From assembly GCF_023277745.1 (NCBI RefSeq), contig NZ_CP086322.1:434001-498000 (forward strand): 64,000 bases of DNA, given 5' to 3'. A program made the position numbers and the translations under genes. How positions within the stretch are numbered: the stretch's first letter is position 1; the number at the start of each line of letters is the position of its first letter. This DNA is from Streptomyces halobius (GTDB lineage: Bacteria; Actinomycetota; Actinomycetes; Streptomycetales; Streptomycetaceae). Positions 49,542 through 58,758 of this stretch are shown in pieces. The notes beneath the pieces are model-generated. The model had not been told where the DNA came from, did not search any database, and saw only the letters and a program-made list of their open reading frames with translations.

Positions 49542-50465
49542 GTGTCCCCTGACGGCATATGGAGCATCGGAGAGCTCGCCGAGCATGCGGGCGTCACTGT
49601 GCGGACCGTCCGTTTCTACTCCAATCGCGGTCTGCTCCCCGAGGCCGGCCGCAGCACCGGCGGCCACCGCCGGTACGGCCCCGAGGCGCTCGACCGGCTC
49701 CGCCTGATCCGTTCGCTGCGCACCCTTGATCTGCCGGTCCCGGAGGTGAGCCGGGTCCTCGACCAGGAGGACACGCTGGAGGATGTCATCGCGGGGCAAC
49801 TGCGGGAACTCGGTTCGCGGTTGGCCGCCCTGCGCTGGCGGGAGGCCGCCCTCCAGCTGCTCCAGGACTGCACGCCCGACGAACGCGCCGACCGGCTGCG
49901 CCTGATCGGCGCCATGTCTGCCCCGCCCAGCACGGCCGCGCTGGCGCGCTTCTGGCGGTGCTGGCTGCCGCCGCGGCTCCCGGGCCGGCTGGCCTCCGCG
50001 ATCATCGACTGGTCGGTTCCGCGGCCCCCCGCCGATCCGACCCCGTCCCAGGTACTGGCCTTCGCCCGGCTGAACGAGTTCGTCAACAGCCCCTGCTTCA
50101 CATCCGGGCGCCGCCAGCTTAAACCCCACCACCACGACTACCGTCCGGTCGTGCTCTACGAAGGTCTCAGCGAAGCGTGCACGCTGGCTTCGGCACGCAT
50201 GCGGGCAGAGCTGCCGCCGCACGAGGGCGAGGCACTCGACTGCTTCGTCTCCGCCTTTGCCGAGGCATCCGGCTCCCGGGACACTCCCGGCTTCCGCCGC
50301 CAACTCAGCGGCCGGCTTGCCGCCGACCCCCGTATCGACCGCTACTGGCAGCTCACGGCCGAAGTGACCGCCCCGCCGTCCGGACCGGCGGAGCCGACCC
50401 TCGGCGCCACCCATGAGTGGCTCCGCCGCGCCCTGGACGACCAGCTGGCTCGTTCGTCCGTCTGA
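49542..50465 (+). CDS. MerR family transcriptional regulator
   Basis: The 307-residue protein starts with a MerR winged helix (IWSIGELAEHAGVTVRTVRF YSNRGLLPEAG, then GGHRRYGPEALDRLRLIRSL) and the dimerisation helix to about residue 110. The remaining 200 residues form a large C-terminal domain without a known name, probably effector-binding. GTG start shortly after GGGAGG. Divergent from the hydrolase gene, with the dyad between them; probable autoregulation. Confidence 0.87.
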   Translation: MSPDGIWSIGELAEHAGVTVRTVRFYSNRGLLPEAGRSTGGHRRYGPEALDRLRLIRSLRTLDLPVPEVSRVLDQEDTLEDVIAGQLRELGSRLAALRWREAALQLLQDCTPDERADRLRLIGAMSAPPSTAALARFWRCWLPPRLPGRLASAIIDWSVPRPPADPTPSQVLAFARLNEFVNSPCFTSGRRQLKPHHHDYRPVVLYEGLSEACTLASARMRAELPPHEGEALDCFVSAFAEASGSRDTPGFRRQLSGRLAADPRIDRYWQLTAEVTAPPSGPAEPTLGATHEWLRRALDDQLARSSV

Positions 50466-50551
50466 GGCATGTATCAGCCTTCCCGGGTACGGGCGTTCAG
50501 GGTGTGGGCGCCGAACCAAGGCGTCGCAGCGGTCCGGCCATACGTGACGAC

Positions 50552-52642
50552 CTACGGACACCTGGCCCGGGGCCGGGCGATGAGTACCGCGACGTCGTCG
50601 TGGTCGTCCGGATCACGCAGTGCTTCAAGGAGCCGGTCGCAGGTGTCCGCCAGCGTGCGGTCGGGGGTGTTGAGCAGGCGGAGCAGCAGGTCCAGGCGTT
50701 CGTCGATGGGGTGATGGCGGGTCTCCACCAAACCGTCGGTGTAGAGGACCAGTTGATCACCGGGGCGCAGGCCGAAGGTGGTGGATTCAAAGGGGACGCC
50801 GCCGACGCCGAGAGGCACGCCGGTGGGCAGGTCGAGCAGTTCGGGGGGCTCGCCGGTGCGCATCAGGACCGGGGGCAGATGGCCGGCGAGGGCGATGTGG
50901 CATACCGCCTGATGCGGGTCGTAGACGGCGTAGGCGCAGGTGGCGTACTGCTCCAGACCGGCGGTGATCTTGTCGATGTGGCGCAGCACGTCGGTCGGTG
51001 GGATGTCGAGGTCGGCCAGGGTGGAGGTGGCGGTGCGCAGCCGGCCCATGGTGGTGGCGGCGTTGATGCCGCTGCCCATCACATCGCCCACCACGAGCGC
51101 GGTCTTGTCCTGTGCGAGGGGAATGACATCGAACCAGTCGCCGCCGACTTCAATGGTGGTTTCGGCGGGCTGGTAGCGGGTGGCGATCTCCAGGTCCGTC
51201 TGCTGCGGCGGGTCGCCCGGGAGCAGGCTGCGCTGGAGGGTCACGGCGGTGTTGCGCAGGCTTTGGTAGAGGCGGGCGTTGTCGATGCACGCCGCGGCCC
51301 GGTCGGCCAGTTCACCGGCCAGGGTCAGGTCGTCCTCGTCGAAGGGCAGCGGGTTGCGGGCGCGGGTGAGGCCCAGCGCGCCGAGCACTTCACCACGGGC
51401 GATCAGCGGCGTCGTGAGGTACGTGTGGATGCCGGCGCGGGCCAGCAGGGCGGCGGCCTCGGAGTCACGGGCGATATGTGACAGGTCCCGCTCGTCGACA
51501 TGGGGTATCAGCAGGGGCCGGCCGGTCCGTACGCATCGGGTCACCAGCCGGTCGGGTCCGTAGCTGGCGAGATGGCCGGGCGGGTCGGCGGCGCGGACCG
51601 CGTCGGTGGGATAGGCGGACTGCACCGCGAGGGCCCGGAAGAGCGCGGGGCAGTCGCCGGGTGTCGTGGGGCGCCGGACGCCGTGGTGGTGTTCGAGGAC
51701 GCAGTCCAGGATGTCCACCGCCGCCACGTCGGCGAGCTCGGGCACCGCGACGTCGGCGAGCTCACGGGCGGTCTGTTCCACCTCCAGCGTGGTGCCGATG
51801 CGGGCGGAGCCGTCGGCCAGGATGGCCAGGCGTCGCCGGGCGCGGGCCGCCTCGGTGGCCGCACGGTGCCGGTCGGTGACGTCCACCGCCAACGAGGCCA
51901 CCCCGAGAACCCGCCCGCCGGGGTCCTCCAGCCGGTAGCAGGAGATCGACCAGGTGCGATCGTGGTCGGGGTCGGCGGGGGTGCGTCCCACGGTGTACTC
52001 GTCCACCAGGGGGCTGCCGGACTCCAGGACCTGCCGCAGCGCGGCCTCGATCGCATCGGCCTCCACGAACGGCAGCACCTCACGGACCGACCGGCCGAGA
52101 TGCTGCTCGGCGGAGACGCCGTTCATCCGCTCCAGCGCCTTGTTGACGGCCAGATAGCGCAGGTCGGTGTCGAGGACGGCCAGCCCGATCGGGGACTGCG
52201 AGACCAGCCGCGAGGACAGGGCCACATCCCGTTCCACCTGGCGCAGGACCGCCTCGTCGGTGGCGATGCCGAGGGCGTAGAAGTCACCCCGGTCGTCCAG
52301 CAGTCGCATATTGCGGAACTCCACCAGCCGGGTGCTGCCGTCCTTGTGCCGTATGGGAAAGGCACCGGCCCAGCTCTGGCCCGTGCCCATCACCTCGGCG
52401 AAGAGACTGATCACGAGGTCGAGGTGGCGCTCGTGCACCAGCAGCCGCCCCGCGTACTGCCCCAGCGCCTCCTGCGCGGTATAGCCGAACAGCCTCTCGG
52501 CCTGCGGGCTCCACAGCACGATCCGCCCCTCGGCGTCCAGCACCACCGCCGCGACACCGAGCAGATCCAGCAGCCCACTGCGCGGCAGCGGCCCGCCGGC
52601 CGTCAGATCGGCCGCGGAACCGAAGGGGTCGGCTGTGCTCAT
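50552..52642 (-). CDS. PAS-PAS-GAF-SpoIIE (PP2C) phosphatase
   Basis: The 696-residue protein has PAS 1 (residues 22-130, VVLDAEGRIVLWSPQAERLF), PAS 2 (150-260, IGLAVLDTDLRYLAVNKALE), a GAF domain (about 285-450, ARAGIHTYLTTPLIARGEVL) and a C-terminal SpoIIE-type PP2C domain (VGGDWFDVI, VVGDVMGSG, LVLYTDGLVE with the metal-binding Asp residues). Such proteins dephosphorylate anti-anti-sigma factors in response to small signals. The ATP-binding HATPase domain found in some relatives is absent. GGAGGGAG precedes the ATG. It could act on the STAS protein at 18657 or others; no partner is adjacent. Confidence 0.9.
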   Translation of the reverse strand: MSTADPFGSAADLTAGGPLPRSGLLDLLGVAAVVLDAEGRIVLWSPQAERLFGYTAQEALGQYAGRLLVHERHLDLVISLFAEVMGTGQSWAGAFPIRHKDGSTRLVEFRNMRLLDDRGDFYALGIATDEAVLRQVERDVALSSRLVSQSPIGLAVLDTDLRYLAVNKALERMNGVSAEQHLGRSVREVLPFVEADAIEAALRQVLESGSPLVDEYTVGRTPADPDHDRTWSISCYRLEDPGGRVLGVASLAVDVTDRHRAATEAARARRRLAILADGSARIGTTLEVEQTARELADVAVPELADVAAVDILDCVLEHHHGVRRPTTPGDCPALFRALAVQSAYPTDAVRAADPPGHLASYGPDRLVTRCVRTGRPLLIPHVDERDLSHIARDSEAAALLARAGIHTYLTTPLIARGEVLGALGLTRARNPLPFDEDDLTLAGELADRAAACIDNARLYQSLRNTAVTLQRSLLPGDPPQQTDLEIATRYQPAETTIEVGGDWFDVIPLAQDKTALVVGDVMGSGINAATTMGRLRTATSTLADLDIPPTDVLRHIDKITAGLEQYATCAYAVYDPHQAVCHIALAGHLPPVLMRTGEPPELLDLPTGVPLGVGGVPFESTTFGLRPGDQLVLYTDGLVETRHHPIDERLDLLLRLLNTPDRTLADTCDRLLEALRDPDDHDDVAVLIARPRARCP

Positions 52643-52950
52643 CCCAGGCTCCCTCCGCCGGTGAGCGCTGTGCGGCCTGCTCGCTGCAGGCTGTGCCTGT
52701 GTCCCCTGCACCTCGCAGTGCTCCCATGGTCCCCCGGATTCGGGCAACCGCGTAGTCGCGGTCGCATCTTGTCCGTCGAAAACTCCGGCGGACCGCTCCT
52801 GCCGCAGCGCGCGATCATGGAAGAGCGGCCGGAGCGGGGTACGACGTCGGCGTTCCGGGGCCCCGGCCCCGACTCGACGGGCAGGATGACAACGCCCAGC
52901 ATGGAAGAGGAGGAACTGTTCCTGCTGTCTCTTCGCGGAGGTGACCCGCG

Positions 52951-53421
52951 ATGACACTGCCCATACGACATCGCCCCGGCAGCCTGGAGCGCGGATTCCG
53001 GTGGCCCGAGCCGATGGCAGCCGACTTTGAGGACTTGTTCGAGCGGATGAACGAGTTTCTCGGTTCGGCCACGTCCAGGCCGTTCCTGGCCGAGCCGATG
53101 ACCTGGTCCCCGCTGGCGGATATGCACGAGACCGACGAGGCGTACGAGATCGAGTGCGAGCTGCCGGGCATACGCCGCGAGGACATCGACATCGAGGTCT
53201 CCGAGCACGATCTGTGCGTCTCCGGGGAGCTCAAGGAACGCGAGCACGCGGGCGTGCTGCGCCGTCGCGGCCGGCCCACCGGGCGTTTCACGTACCGCAC
53301 GTCGCTGCCCGCCGGCGTCAAGACCGATGACGTCACCGCGTCCCTCGCCGACGGCGTCCTCACGGTGACGATCCCCAAGGCGCAGGTGGCCAAGCCGCGC
53401 CATATCGAGATCAAGGGCTGA
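52951..53421 (+). CDS. Hsp20/alpha-crystallin small heat-shock protein (second)
   Basis: The 156-residue chaperone has an N-terminal arm (FEDLFERMNEFLGSATSRPF), the alpha-crystallin domain (YEIECELPGIRREDIDIEVS, then GVLTVTIPKAQVAKPRHIEI) and a short tail. It differs from Hsp18 at 16967 and lacks a RheA-type operator upstream. GGAGG precedes the ATG. The archease gene follows after 49 bp and RtcB after that, suggesting one stress operon. Confidence 0.9.
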   Translation: MTLPIRHRPGSLERGFRWPEPMAADFEDLFERMNEFLGSATSRPFLAEPMTWSPLADMHETDEAYEIECELPGIRREDIDIEVSEHDLCVSGELKEREHAGVLRRRGRPTGRFTYRTSLPAGVKTDDVTASLADGVLTVTIPKAQVAKPRHIEIKG

Positions 53422-53470
53422 ACGCCCGGACGAACAGCGCGGACGACGGGTGTCCCCCCAGGAGTCGCCG

Positions 53471-53881
53471 GTGTGCGGCCACCGCAGTGTGCCGCACACC
53501 GCGGACCTGTGCGTAGAGGCATGGGCGGTCACCCGCGAGGAGTGCATCGCCGAGGCCGTACGCGGTGTGCTCGCCAGTTTCACCGAAACCTCGGCGCCCA
53601 CCGCCGCGGTCAGGCGCGAGTGCGAGGTGCGGGCCGACTCCGACGCACGGCTGCTGGCCGCCGTGATCGAAGAGGTCATCTACCGGATGGAGGCGAACGG
53701 GGAGCTGCCCGTCGACGTCGAGGTCACCACGGCCGGCGCAGGGGTGCGGCTGCGGTGCGAGATGGTCAGCACCGATGTGGTGGGGCAGATCGGCGCCGTT
53801 CCCAAGGCGGTGTCCATGCATGGGCTCCGGCTCGCCCAGGAGGCGGACCGCTGGGCATGCAACGTCACACTGGACGTGTGA
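53471..53881 (+). CDS. archease
   Basis: The product of about 136 residues matches archease: [20 protein letters not shown] at the start with the conserved His-Thr-Ala-Asp, [20 protein letters not shown] in the middle and [12 protein letters not shown] before the end, including the conserved Asp/His metal ligands. Archease activates the RNA ligase RtcB by speeding its guanylation and multiple turnover. The GTG at 53471 has AGGAG upstream and is preferred to the GTG at 53450. RtcB follows after 62 bp. Confidence 0.9.
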   Translation: MCGHRSVPHTADLCVEAWAVTREECIAEAVRGVLASFTETSAPTAAVRRECEVRADSDARLLAAVIEEVIYRMEANGELPVDVEVTTAGAGVRLRCEMVSTDVVGQIGAVPKAVSMHGLRLAQEADRWACNVTLDV

Positions 53882-53943
53882 CGCCGGTCCCGCAGGGACG
53901 TCCCCCGGCTCTCGGGGTCGTCCCGCGGGGAGGAGGTGGCACG

Positions 53944-55368
53944 GTGGAGATCCGGCTCGTCGAGGACGGCCCCTGGCGGTCGCGGATCGAGCAGACCGAC
54001 GGCATGCGGGTGCCCGGCGTGGCCTTCGCACCGCGGGAACTGCTGCCGCTGGAGCCCGGGGACAAGTCGCTGGAGCAGGTGGCCAACGTCGCCACACTGC
54101 CCGGCATCGTCCGCGCTTCCTACGCCATGCCCGACATCCACTGGGGGTACGGCTTCCCGATCGGTGGCGTGGCCGCGACCGATGTCGCCGAAGGCGGGGT
54201 CGTGTCCCCGGGCGGCGTCGGCTTCGACATCTCCTGCGGGGTACGGCTGCTGGCCGCCGACCTGGACCAGGAAGGTCTGCTGCCCCATATGCCCGCGCTG
54301 ATGGACCGGCTCGACCGAGTGATCCCCCGGGGCCTCGGCCGCGGCGGCCTGTGGAAGCCGCCCGGCCGCGCCGAGCTGCACGAGGTGCTGCGCGGCGGCG
54401 CCCGCTACGTCGTCGAACACGGCCATGGGGTGCCGCGCGACCTGGACCGCTGCGAGGACCAGGGCGCGGTGGACGACGCCGATGTCTCACAGGTCGCGGA
54501 GCGCGCCCTGGAGCGGGGCGCCCGGCAGGTCGGCAGCCTGGGATCGGCCAACCACTTCCTGGAGATCCAGCTCGTCGACGCCGTCCTGGACGAGCGGTGC
54601 GCCGAGGCGTTCGGCCTCCGGGCCGGTCAGATCTGCGTCATGATCCACTGTGGCTCGCGCGGCCTCGGCCACGAGATCTGCGGCGATCACGTCCGCCGGC
54701 TGGACTCCGCACAGCGCCGTTACGGCATCTCGGTGCCCGACGCGCAGCTCGCCTGCACCCCGGTCGACTCCCCCGAGGGCCGCGGCTACCTGGGGGCGAT
54801 GGCGGCGGCCGCCAACTACGCCCGGGCCAACCGTCAGTGGCTGTCCGACGCCGCGCGGCGCGCCTTCCGGACGGTGACCGGCGCCGACCTGGACCTGGTC
54901 TACGACGTATCGCACAACCTCGCCAAGCTGGAGACCCGGCAGACGGACGGGGCCCGCCGGACCCTGTGCGTACACCGCAAGGGCGCCACCCGGGCGCTGC
55001 CGCCCGGCCATCCCGACCTCCCGCCCGACCTCGCGGCCGTGGGCCAGCCGGTCTTCGTCCCCGGCACGATGGGCACCGCCTCATACGTCCTGACCGGGGT
55101 CGCCGACAACGAGGCGTTCGACTCCTGCTGCCACGGCGCCGGCCGGGTGTGGAGCCGGCACCGGGCACAGCGGGAGATCACGTCCGGCGTGCTGCGTTCC
55201 GAGCTCGCCGACGCGGGCGTCACGGTGCGGCCGACCTCATGGCGCAGCGTGACCGAGGAAGCACCCGGGGCGTACAAGGACGTCGACGCGGTCGTCAGCG
55301 CCGGTGAGCACAACGGTCTGGGACGTCTGGTCGCCCGCCTGGTCCCGCTGGGTGTGCTCAAGGGATGA
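53944..55368 (+). CDS. rtcB: RNA-splicing ligase RtcB
   Basis: The 474-residue enzyme has the RtcB hallmarks: [35 protein letters not shown] (Cys and Asp for Mn2+), [26 protein letters not shown] and the guanylated His region in [13 protein letters not shown]. It joins 2',3'-cyclic phosphate or 3'-phosphate RNA ends to 5'-OH ends with GTP and Mn2+. GTG start with GGAGGAGG upstream. Grouped with archease and Hsp20, it likely repairs RNA under stress. Confidence 0.93.
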   Translation: MEIRLVEDGPWRSRIEQTDGMRVPGVAFAPRELLPLEPGDKSLEQVANVATLPGIVRASYAMPDIHWGYGFPIGGVAATDVAEGGVVSPGGVGFDISCGVRLLAADLDQEGLLPHMPALMDRLDRVIPRGLGRGGLWKPPGRAELHEVLRGGARYVVEHGHGVPRDLDRCEDQGAVDDADVSQVAERALERGARQVGSLGSANHFLEIQLVDAVLDERCAEAFGLRAGQICVMIHCGSRGLGHEICGDHVRRLDSAQRRYGISVPDAQLACTPVDSPEGRGYLGAMAAAANYARANRQWLSDAARRAFRTVTGADLDLVYDVSHNLAKLETRQTDGARRTLCVHRKGATRALPPGHPDLPPDLAAVGQPVFVPGTMGTASYVLTGVADNEAFDSCCHGAGRVWSRHRAQREITSGVLRSELADAGVTVRPTSWRSVTEEAPGAYKDVDAVVSAGEHNGLGRLVARLVPLGVLKG

Positions 55369-55394
55369 GCCGCCGGGCACACCGCTGTCGCGGA

Positions 55395-55411
55395 CCGTCG
55401 GAAACCGACGG
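55395..55411 (+). terminator. short hairpin after rtcB
   Basis: CCGTCGG, AAA loop, CCGACGG, 27 bases past the rtcB stop and before the convergent small gene. The stem is only 7 bp, so it is a weak terminator. Confidence 0.45.
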
Positions 55412-55441
55412 AGAAACCGGGGAAGCCGCAAGAACCGGCAC

Positions 55442-55675
55442 CTACAGGCCCTGCGCGAGGAGGATTTCGTGCGCCAGCCGGGCGCCACGTGCCGCCTCTT
55501 CGTCCGGCGTGTCCTGTGTCGGGATCTTCTCCATACCCTGCGCGAGGGTCCGGACCGCGTCCGCCAGGGTCCGTACCTGTGTTTCCAGCAGCGTCAGCCG
55601 CGCGTCGTGGCTGTCCGCGGTCGGCGTGGTCGAGCGGATCACGGTGTTCGGCTCGTCGGAGTGATTCGGTGTCAT
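55442..55675 (-). CDS. small coiled-coil-like hypothetical protein
   Basis: A 77-residue product (MTPNHSDEPNTVIRSTTPTA, then a helical segment LTLLETQVRTLADAVRTLAQ). The helical part has heptad-like leucines. GGAAGG precedes the ATG at 55675. No known family; convergent with rtcB. Confidence 0.55.
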   Translation of the reverse strand: MTPNHSDEPNTVIRSTTPTADSHDARLTLLETQVRTLADAVRTLAQGMEKIPTQDTPDEEAARGARLAHEILLAQGL

Positions 55676-55693
55676 GGCCGTGCCACCTTCCAA

Positions 55694-56005
55694 ACTGGGC
55701 CCCGTCTTCCAGACTGGTCCCCCACCCGGCCGCCGGTGGAGGGCCGAAGGTCCCTGGCCTGGAGATCCGACCCGTACCGGCCACGGGCTCCGGACGGCGG
55801 CGCGCGACGCGGTGGGGCGCCGGGGTCGGCTGCGCCCCGTCCCGGCCCGGCCGGCGCTGCCTCGCCCGGAGGAGCGGTGGGTGCCGGTATGCCGACACCC
55901 ACCGCTCGCAGGGCGGGACGGAGATCGGGCCGGAAATCGGAGGGACGGACGGGTGAGGATCAGCGGGACGGGCCGATGCGGATCCGGAGGATGAGCGGAT
56001 GCGGA
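55694..56005. other. intergenic, nothing recognised
   Basis: 312 bp of very GC-rich DNA upstream of the small gene and downstream of the PhoX-like gene. Open frames are long on both strands, but none looks like a protein. A GGATGAGG/GGACGGG-rich segment lies at 55920-56000. Confidence 0.4.
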
Positions 56006-57154
56006 TCAGAGGGACGTCCGGAAAGGGCCGGTCACTTCATAGGTGATGCCGCCGCTGCTGGAGCCGGTGGTGCCGCGCTGGGAGGAGAAGTACAGACGGT
56101 TGCCCGCGGGGTTGAACGCCGGGCCGGTGATCTCGGAGGAGGACTGGCCGGTGATCCGGAGGAAGGGGGCGACGATGTCGTCGGGCGTGATGATGACGAT
56201 CTCCATGTTGCCGCCGTCCTCGGCGACGTACAGGTCGCCGACGGTGGCGGCGGTGATGTTGTCCACGCCGGTGAGCGGGGCGCCGGTGACATTGTCGTCG
56301 TAGACGACGGCGAGGGTGTTGTCGGCGGCGTGGTAGGCCCAGACGCGGTTGTCGCCCTTGGTGGTGAAGTAGCAGATGTCGGAGCGATAGTGGCAGCCCT
56401 CGCCGCCGTTGAAGAGCTTGGCGCCGGAGACCTGGTCACGGGTGGGGGTGGGCTTGCCGTCCGGGTCGGGCACGTTCGCCCAGGACAGGACGCCGGAGAC
56501 CTCCTTGAGGACCTGCAGGGTGCCCGAGGACAGATCGCCCCAGGTGGTGGGCACGAAGCGGTAGAAGCAGCCGTCGGAGGCGTCCTCGGTCAGGTAGATG
56601 ACCTTGCGGACCGGGTCGGCGGCGGCCGCTTCGTGGTTGAACCGGCCCATGGCGTCCCGCCGGACCGCCGCCTGCACGCCCCACGGGTCCGTCTCGTAGA
56701 CATGGCCGGTGCTGACCTCCTCGCAGGACAGCCAGGTGTTCCACGGTGTGGAGCCGCCGGCACAGTTGCGGTCGGTGCCGGACAGGATGCCGTACGCGCC
56801 GATGACCGCCGCACCGCTGTCGAACTTCACGGCGCTGACGCCGCCTCCTCCGCCGCCGATCTCGGCGTTGGAGACATAGATCCAGCCCGATCCGTCGGCG
56901 AAGCAGGCCCCGCCGTCGGGCGCCCTGTGCCAGGTGTGGCTGGTGCCGGGCACGGTCTGGGTGGAGCGGGCGATCACCCGGCTGGTGAAGCCGGAGGGAA
57001 GCATGATGCCGTTGCTGTCGGCCGGCTGCAGATCCCCGTACGGGCCGGGGCCGGGGAGCGCGGGATAGGCGGCCGCCTGTCGCCAGAGCGAACCGGAGAA
57101 GGCTGCCGTGCCGACGCCGACGGCGGCGGCTCGAAGAAGACTACGGCGTTCCAC
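56006..57154 (-). CDS. PhoX-like (DUF839) secreted protein with Tat signal
   Basis: The 382-residue protein begins VERRSLLRAAAVGVGTAAFS, a Tat signal (RR plus hydrophobic stretch and AxA near 26), so it is exported folded. The mature part matches the PhoX/DUF839 beta-propeller: WNTWLSCEEVSTGHVYETDP, VYLTEDASDGCFYRFVP-like (here VIYLTEDASDGCFYRFVPTT), and GDLYVAEDGGNMEIVIITPD. PhoX enzymes are Ca2+/Fe3+ alkaline phosphatases; this shorter relative may have another role. GTG 57154 with AAGGAG upstream is preferred over the ATG at 57208. Confidence 0.85.
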   Translation of the reverse strand: MERRSLLRAAAVGVGTAAFSGSLWRQAAAYPALPGPGPYGDLQPADSNGIMLPSGFTSRVIARSTQTVPGTSHTWHRAPDGGACFADGSGWIYVSNAEIGGGGGGVSAVKFDSGAAVIGAYGILSGTDRNCAGGSTPWNTWLSCEEVSTGHVYETDPWGVQAAVRRDAMGRFNHEAAAADPVRKVIYLTEDASDGCFYRFVPTTWGDLSSGTLQVLKEVSGVLSWANVPDPDGKPTPTRDQVSGAKLFNGGEGCHYRSDICYFTTKGDNRVWAYHAADNTLAVVYDDNVTGAPLTGVDNITAATVGDLYVAEDGGNMEIVIITPDDIVAPFLRITGQSSSEITGPAFNPAGNRLYFSSQRGTTGSSSGGITYEVTGPFRTSL

Positions 57155-57600
57155 ATCTGCTCCTTCGTCGAAGACGAATGGTTGGGTTGAGCGCCGCCGA
57201 CTGGTCAAAGGGAAACCTAGAGCCGCGGTGCTGGGACGAACAGGAGCGCCGAGGAGAACTCCTTCCGGCCGACCCGTGAGTAGAGTTCACGCGTCGGTCC
57301 CCTCCTCGCTACCAAGACCGGCAGCCGGGCCTCGGCCACGCCGACCACGCCCCCGCACTCGCACAACCCCCCACCTTCATAGGGATTTTGGTGAAGCCCA
57401 GCCTCTGACTGCGCTTCACCATCCAGGAGGGCGAGGAACGTCTGCTCGTCCAGTCCGCCGACCGCGGACCGCGACGGTTTCCTCAGGGCCTGCAGGCCCT
57501 GTCCGCCCTTCCGGGCGTGGCTCTGACGCCGGGGAAGGCCGGGCGGGAAACGGGCGAGAAGTCCGTTGAGGCCGTCCGCCGCCCTCACGGCCACGTCTCG
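57155..57600. other. intergenic, no firm gene
   Basis: 446 bp between the PhoX-like start and the paoD-like stop. A minus-strand frame (57217-57594) encodes LDEQTFLALLDGEAQSEAGL but has no family or good start, so I do not call it. Confidence 0.4.
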
Positions 57601-58758
57601 TCATACGGCCGTATGCGATCCGACCGCACAGACTCCCCGCTCGTCCGCGTCATGGTGAATCGGTGTCCGCGAGCCGGTCAGCGGAAGGCCGGTGCCGCCC
57701 TGCCGCGCCGCGACGATCTCGGCCGCGATGGACAGGGCGGTCTCCTCGGGCGTACGGGCACCGAGGTCGAGGCCGATCGGTGAGTGCAGCCGGGCCAGTT
57801 CGCGTTCCGTGACGCCGGCCTCGCGGAGTCTGCGGTTGCGGTCCTCGTGCGTGCGGTGCGAGCCCATCGCGCCGACGAACGCGACCGGCAGCCGCAGGGC
57901 CGTCTCCAGCAGGGGGACGTCGAACTTGGCGTCGTGGGTGAGCACGCACAGGACCGTACGGCTGTCGGTCCCGGTGCGCTGGAGATAGCGATGCGGCCAG
58001 TCGACCACGACGTCGTCGGCCTCGGGGAAGCGCTCGCGGGTGGCGAAGACGGGGCGGGCATCGCACACCGTGACGTGGTAGCCGAGGAACTTGCCCGTAT
58101 GCACCAGCGCCGCGGCGAAATCGACGGCGCCGAAGACGATCATGCGGGGCGGCGGCACGCTCGACTCGACGAACACCGTCAGGGCCGCCCCGCAGCGCGT
58201 GCCGCTCTCCGAGACGTCGAAGCCGCCGGTGCGCCCCGCGGCCAGCATGGCGCGGGTCTCGCCCACCGCCGTACGGTCCAGCTCCGGATGCCCGCCGAGG
58301 CCGCCTTCGTACGAGCCGTCGGGGTGCACGAGCAGCGCTCGGCCGAGCAGATCGGCCGGGCCCCGGGCCACGCGGGCGAGGGCCGCCGGCTCCCCCCGGG
58401 CGGCGGCCGACAGCGCCGCCGCGAAGACCTGCCTGCCCGGCGCGTCCCCGCGCACCGGGGTGACCAGGACCTCGATGACCCCGCCGCAGGTCAGTCCGAC
58501 CGCGAAGGCGTCCTCGGCGCTGTAGCCGAACCGCTCCAGCACCGCCCGGCCGTCCCGGAGCGCCTGGGCGCACAGGTCGTACACCGCCGCTTCCACACAG
58601 CCTCCGGAAACCGAGCCGATGACCGTGCCCTCGCTGTCGACGGCGAGGGCGGCGCCGGGCGGGCGCGGCGCGCTGCCGCCCACGGCCACCACGGTGGCCA
58701 CGGCGAAGTCCCGGCCCTGCGCCAGCCATCGGTTCAGCTCGTCGGCGATGTCAAGCAT
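57601..58758 (-). CDS. XdhC/CoxI-family molybdoenzyme maturation protein (PaoD-like)
   Basis: The 385-residue protein has the XdhC N-terminal domain (FAVATVVAVGGSAPRPPGAA, VIGSVSGGCVEAAVYDLCAQ) and the C-terminal Rossmann domain (MIVFGAVDFAAALVHTGKFL, VGAMGSHRTHEDRNRRLREA). XdhC/PaoD binds the molybdenum cofactor, supports its sulfuration or cytosine-nucleotide form, and inserts it into the large subunit. It is the last gene of the operon, overlapping the large subunit by eight bases. GGAGGAG precedes the ATG. Confidence 0.9.
   Translation of the reverse strand: MLDIADELNRWLAQGRDFAVATVVAVGGSAPRPPGAALAVDSEGTVIGSVSGGCVEAAVYDLCAQALRDGRAVLERFGYSAEDAFAVGLTCGGVIEVLVTPVRGDAPGRQVFAAALSAAARGEPAALARVARGPADLLGRALLVHPDGSYEGGLGGHPELDRTAVGETRAMLAAGRTGGFDVSESGTRCGAALTVFVESSVPPPRMIVFGAVDFAAALVHTGKFLGYHVTVCDARPVFATRERFPEADDVVVDWPHRYLQRTGTDSRTVLCVLTHDAKFDVPLLETALRLPVAFVGAMGSHRTHEDRNRRLREAGVTERELARLHSPIGLDLGARTPEETALSIAAEIVAARQGGTGLPLTGSRTPIHHDADERGVCAVGSHTAV

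Noticed and set aside
57217-57594. Minus-strand 125-residue frame between phoX-like and paoD-like genes
   Set aside because: No ribosome site, no family, uneven composition; left as intergenic.
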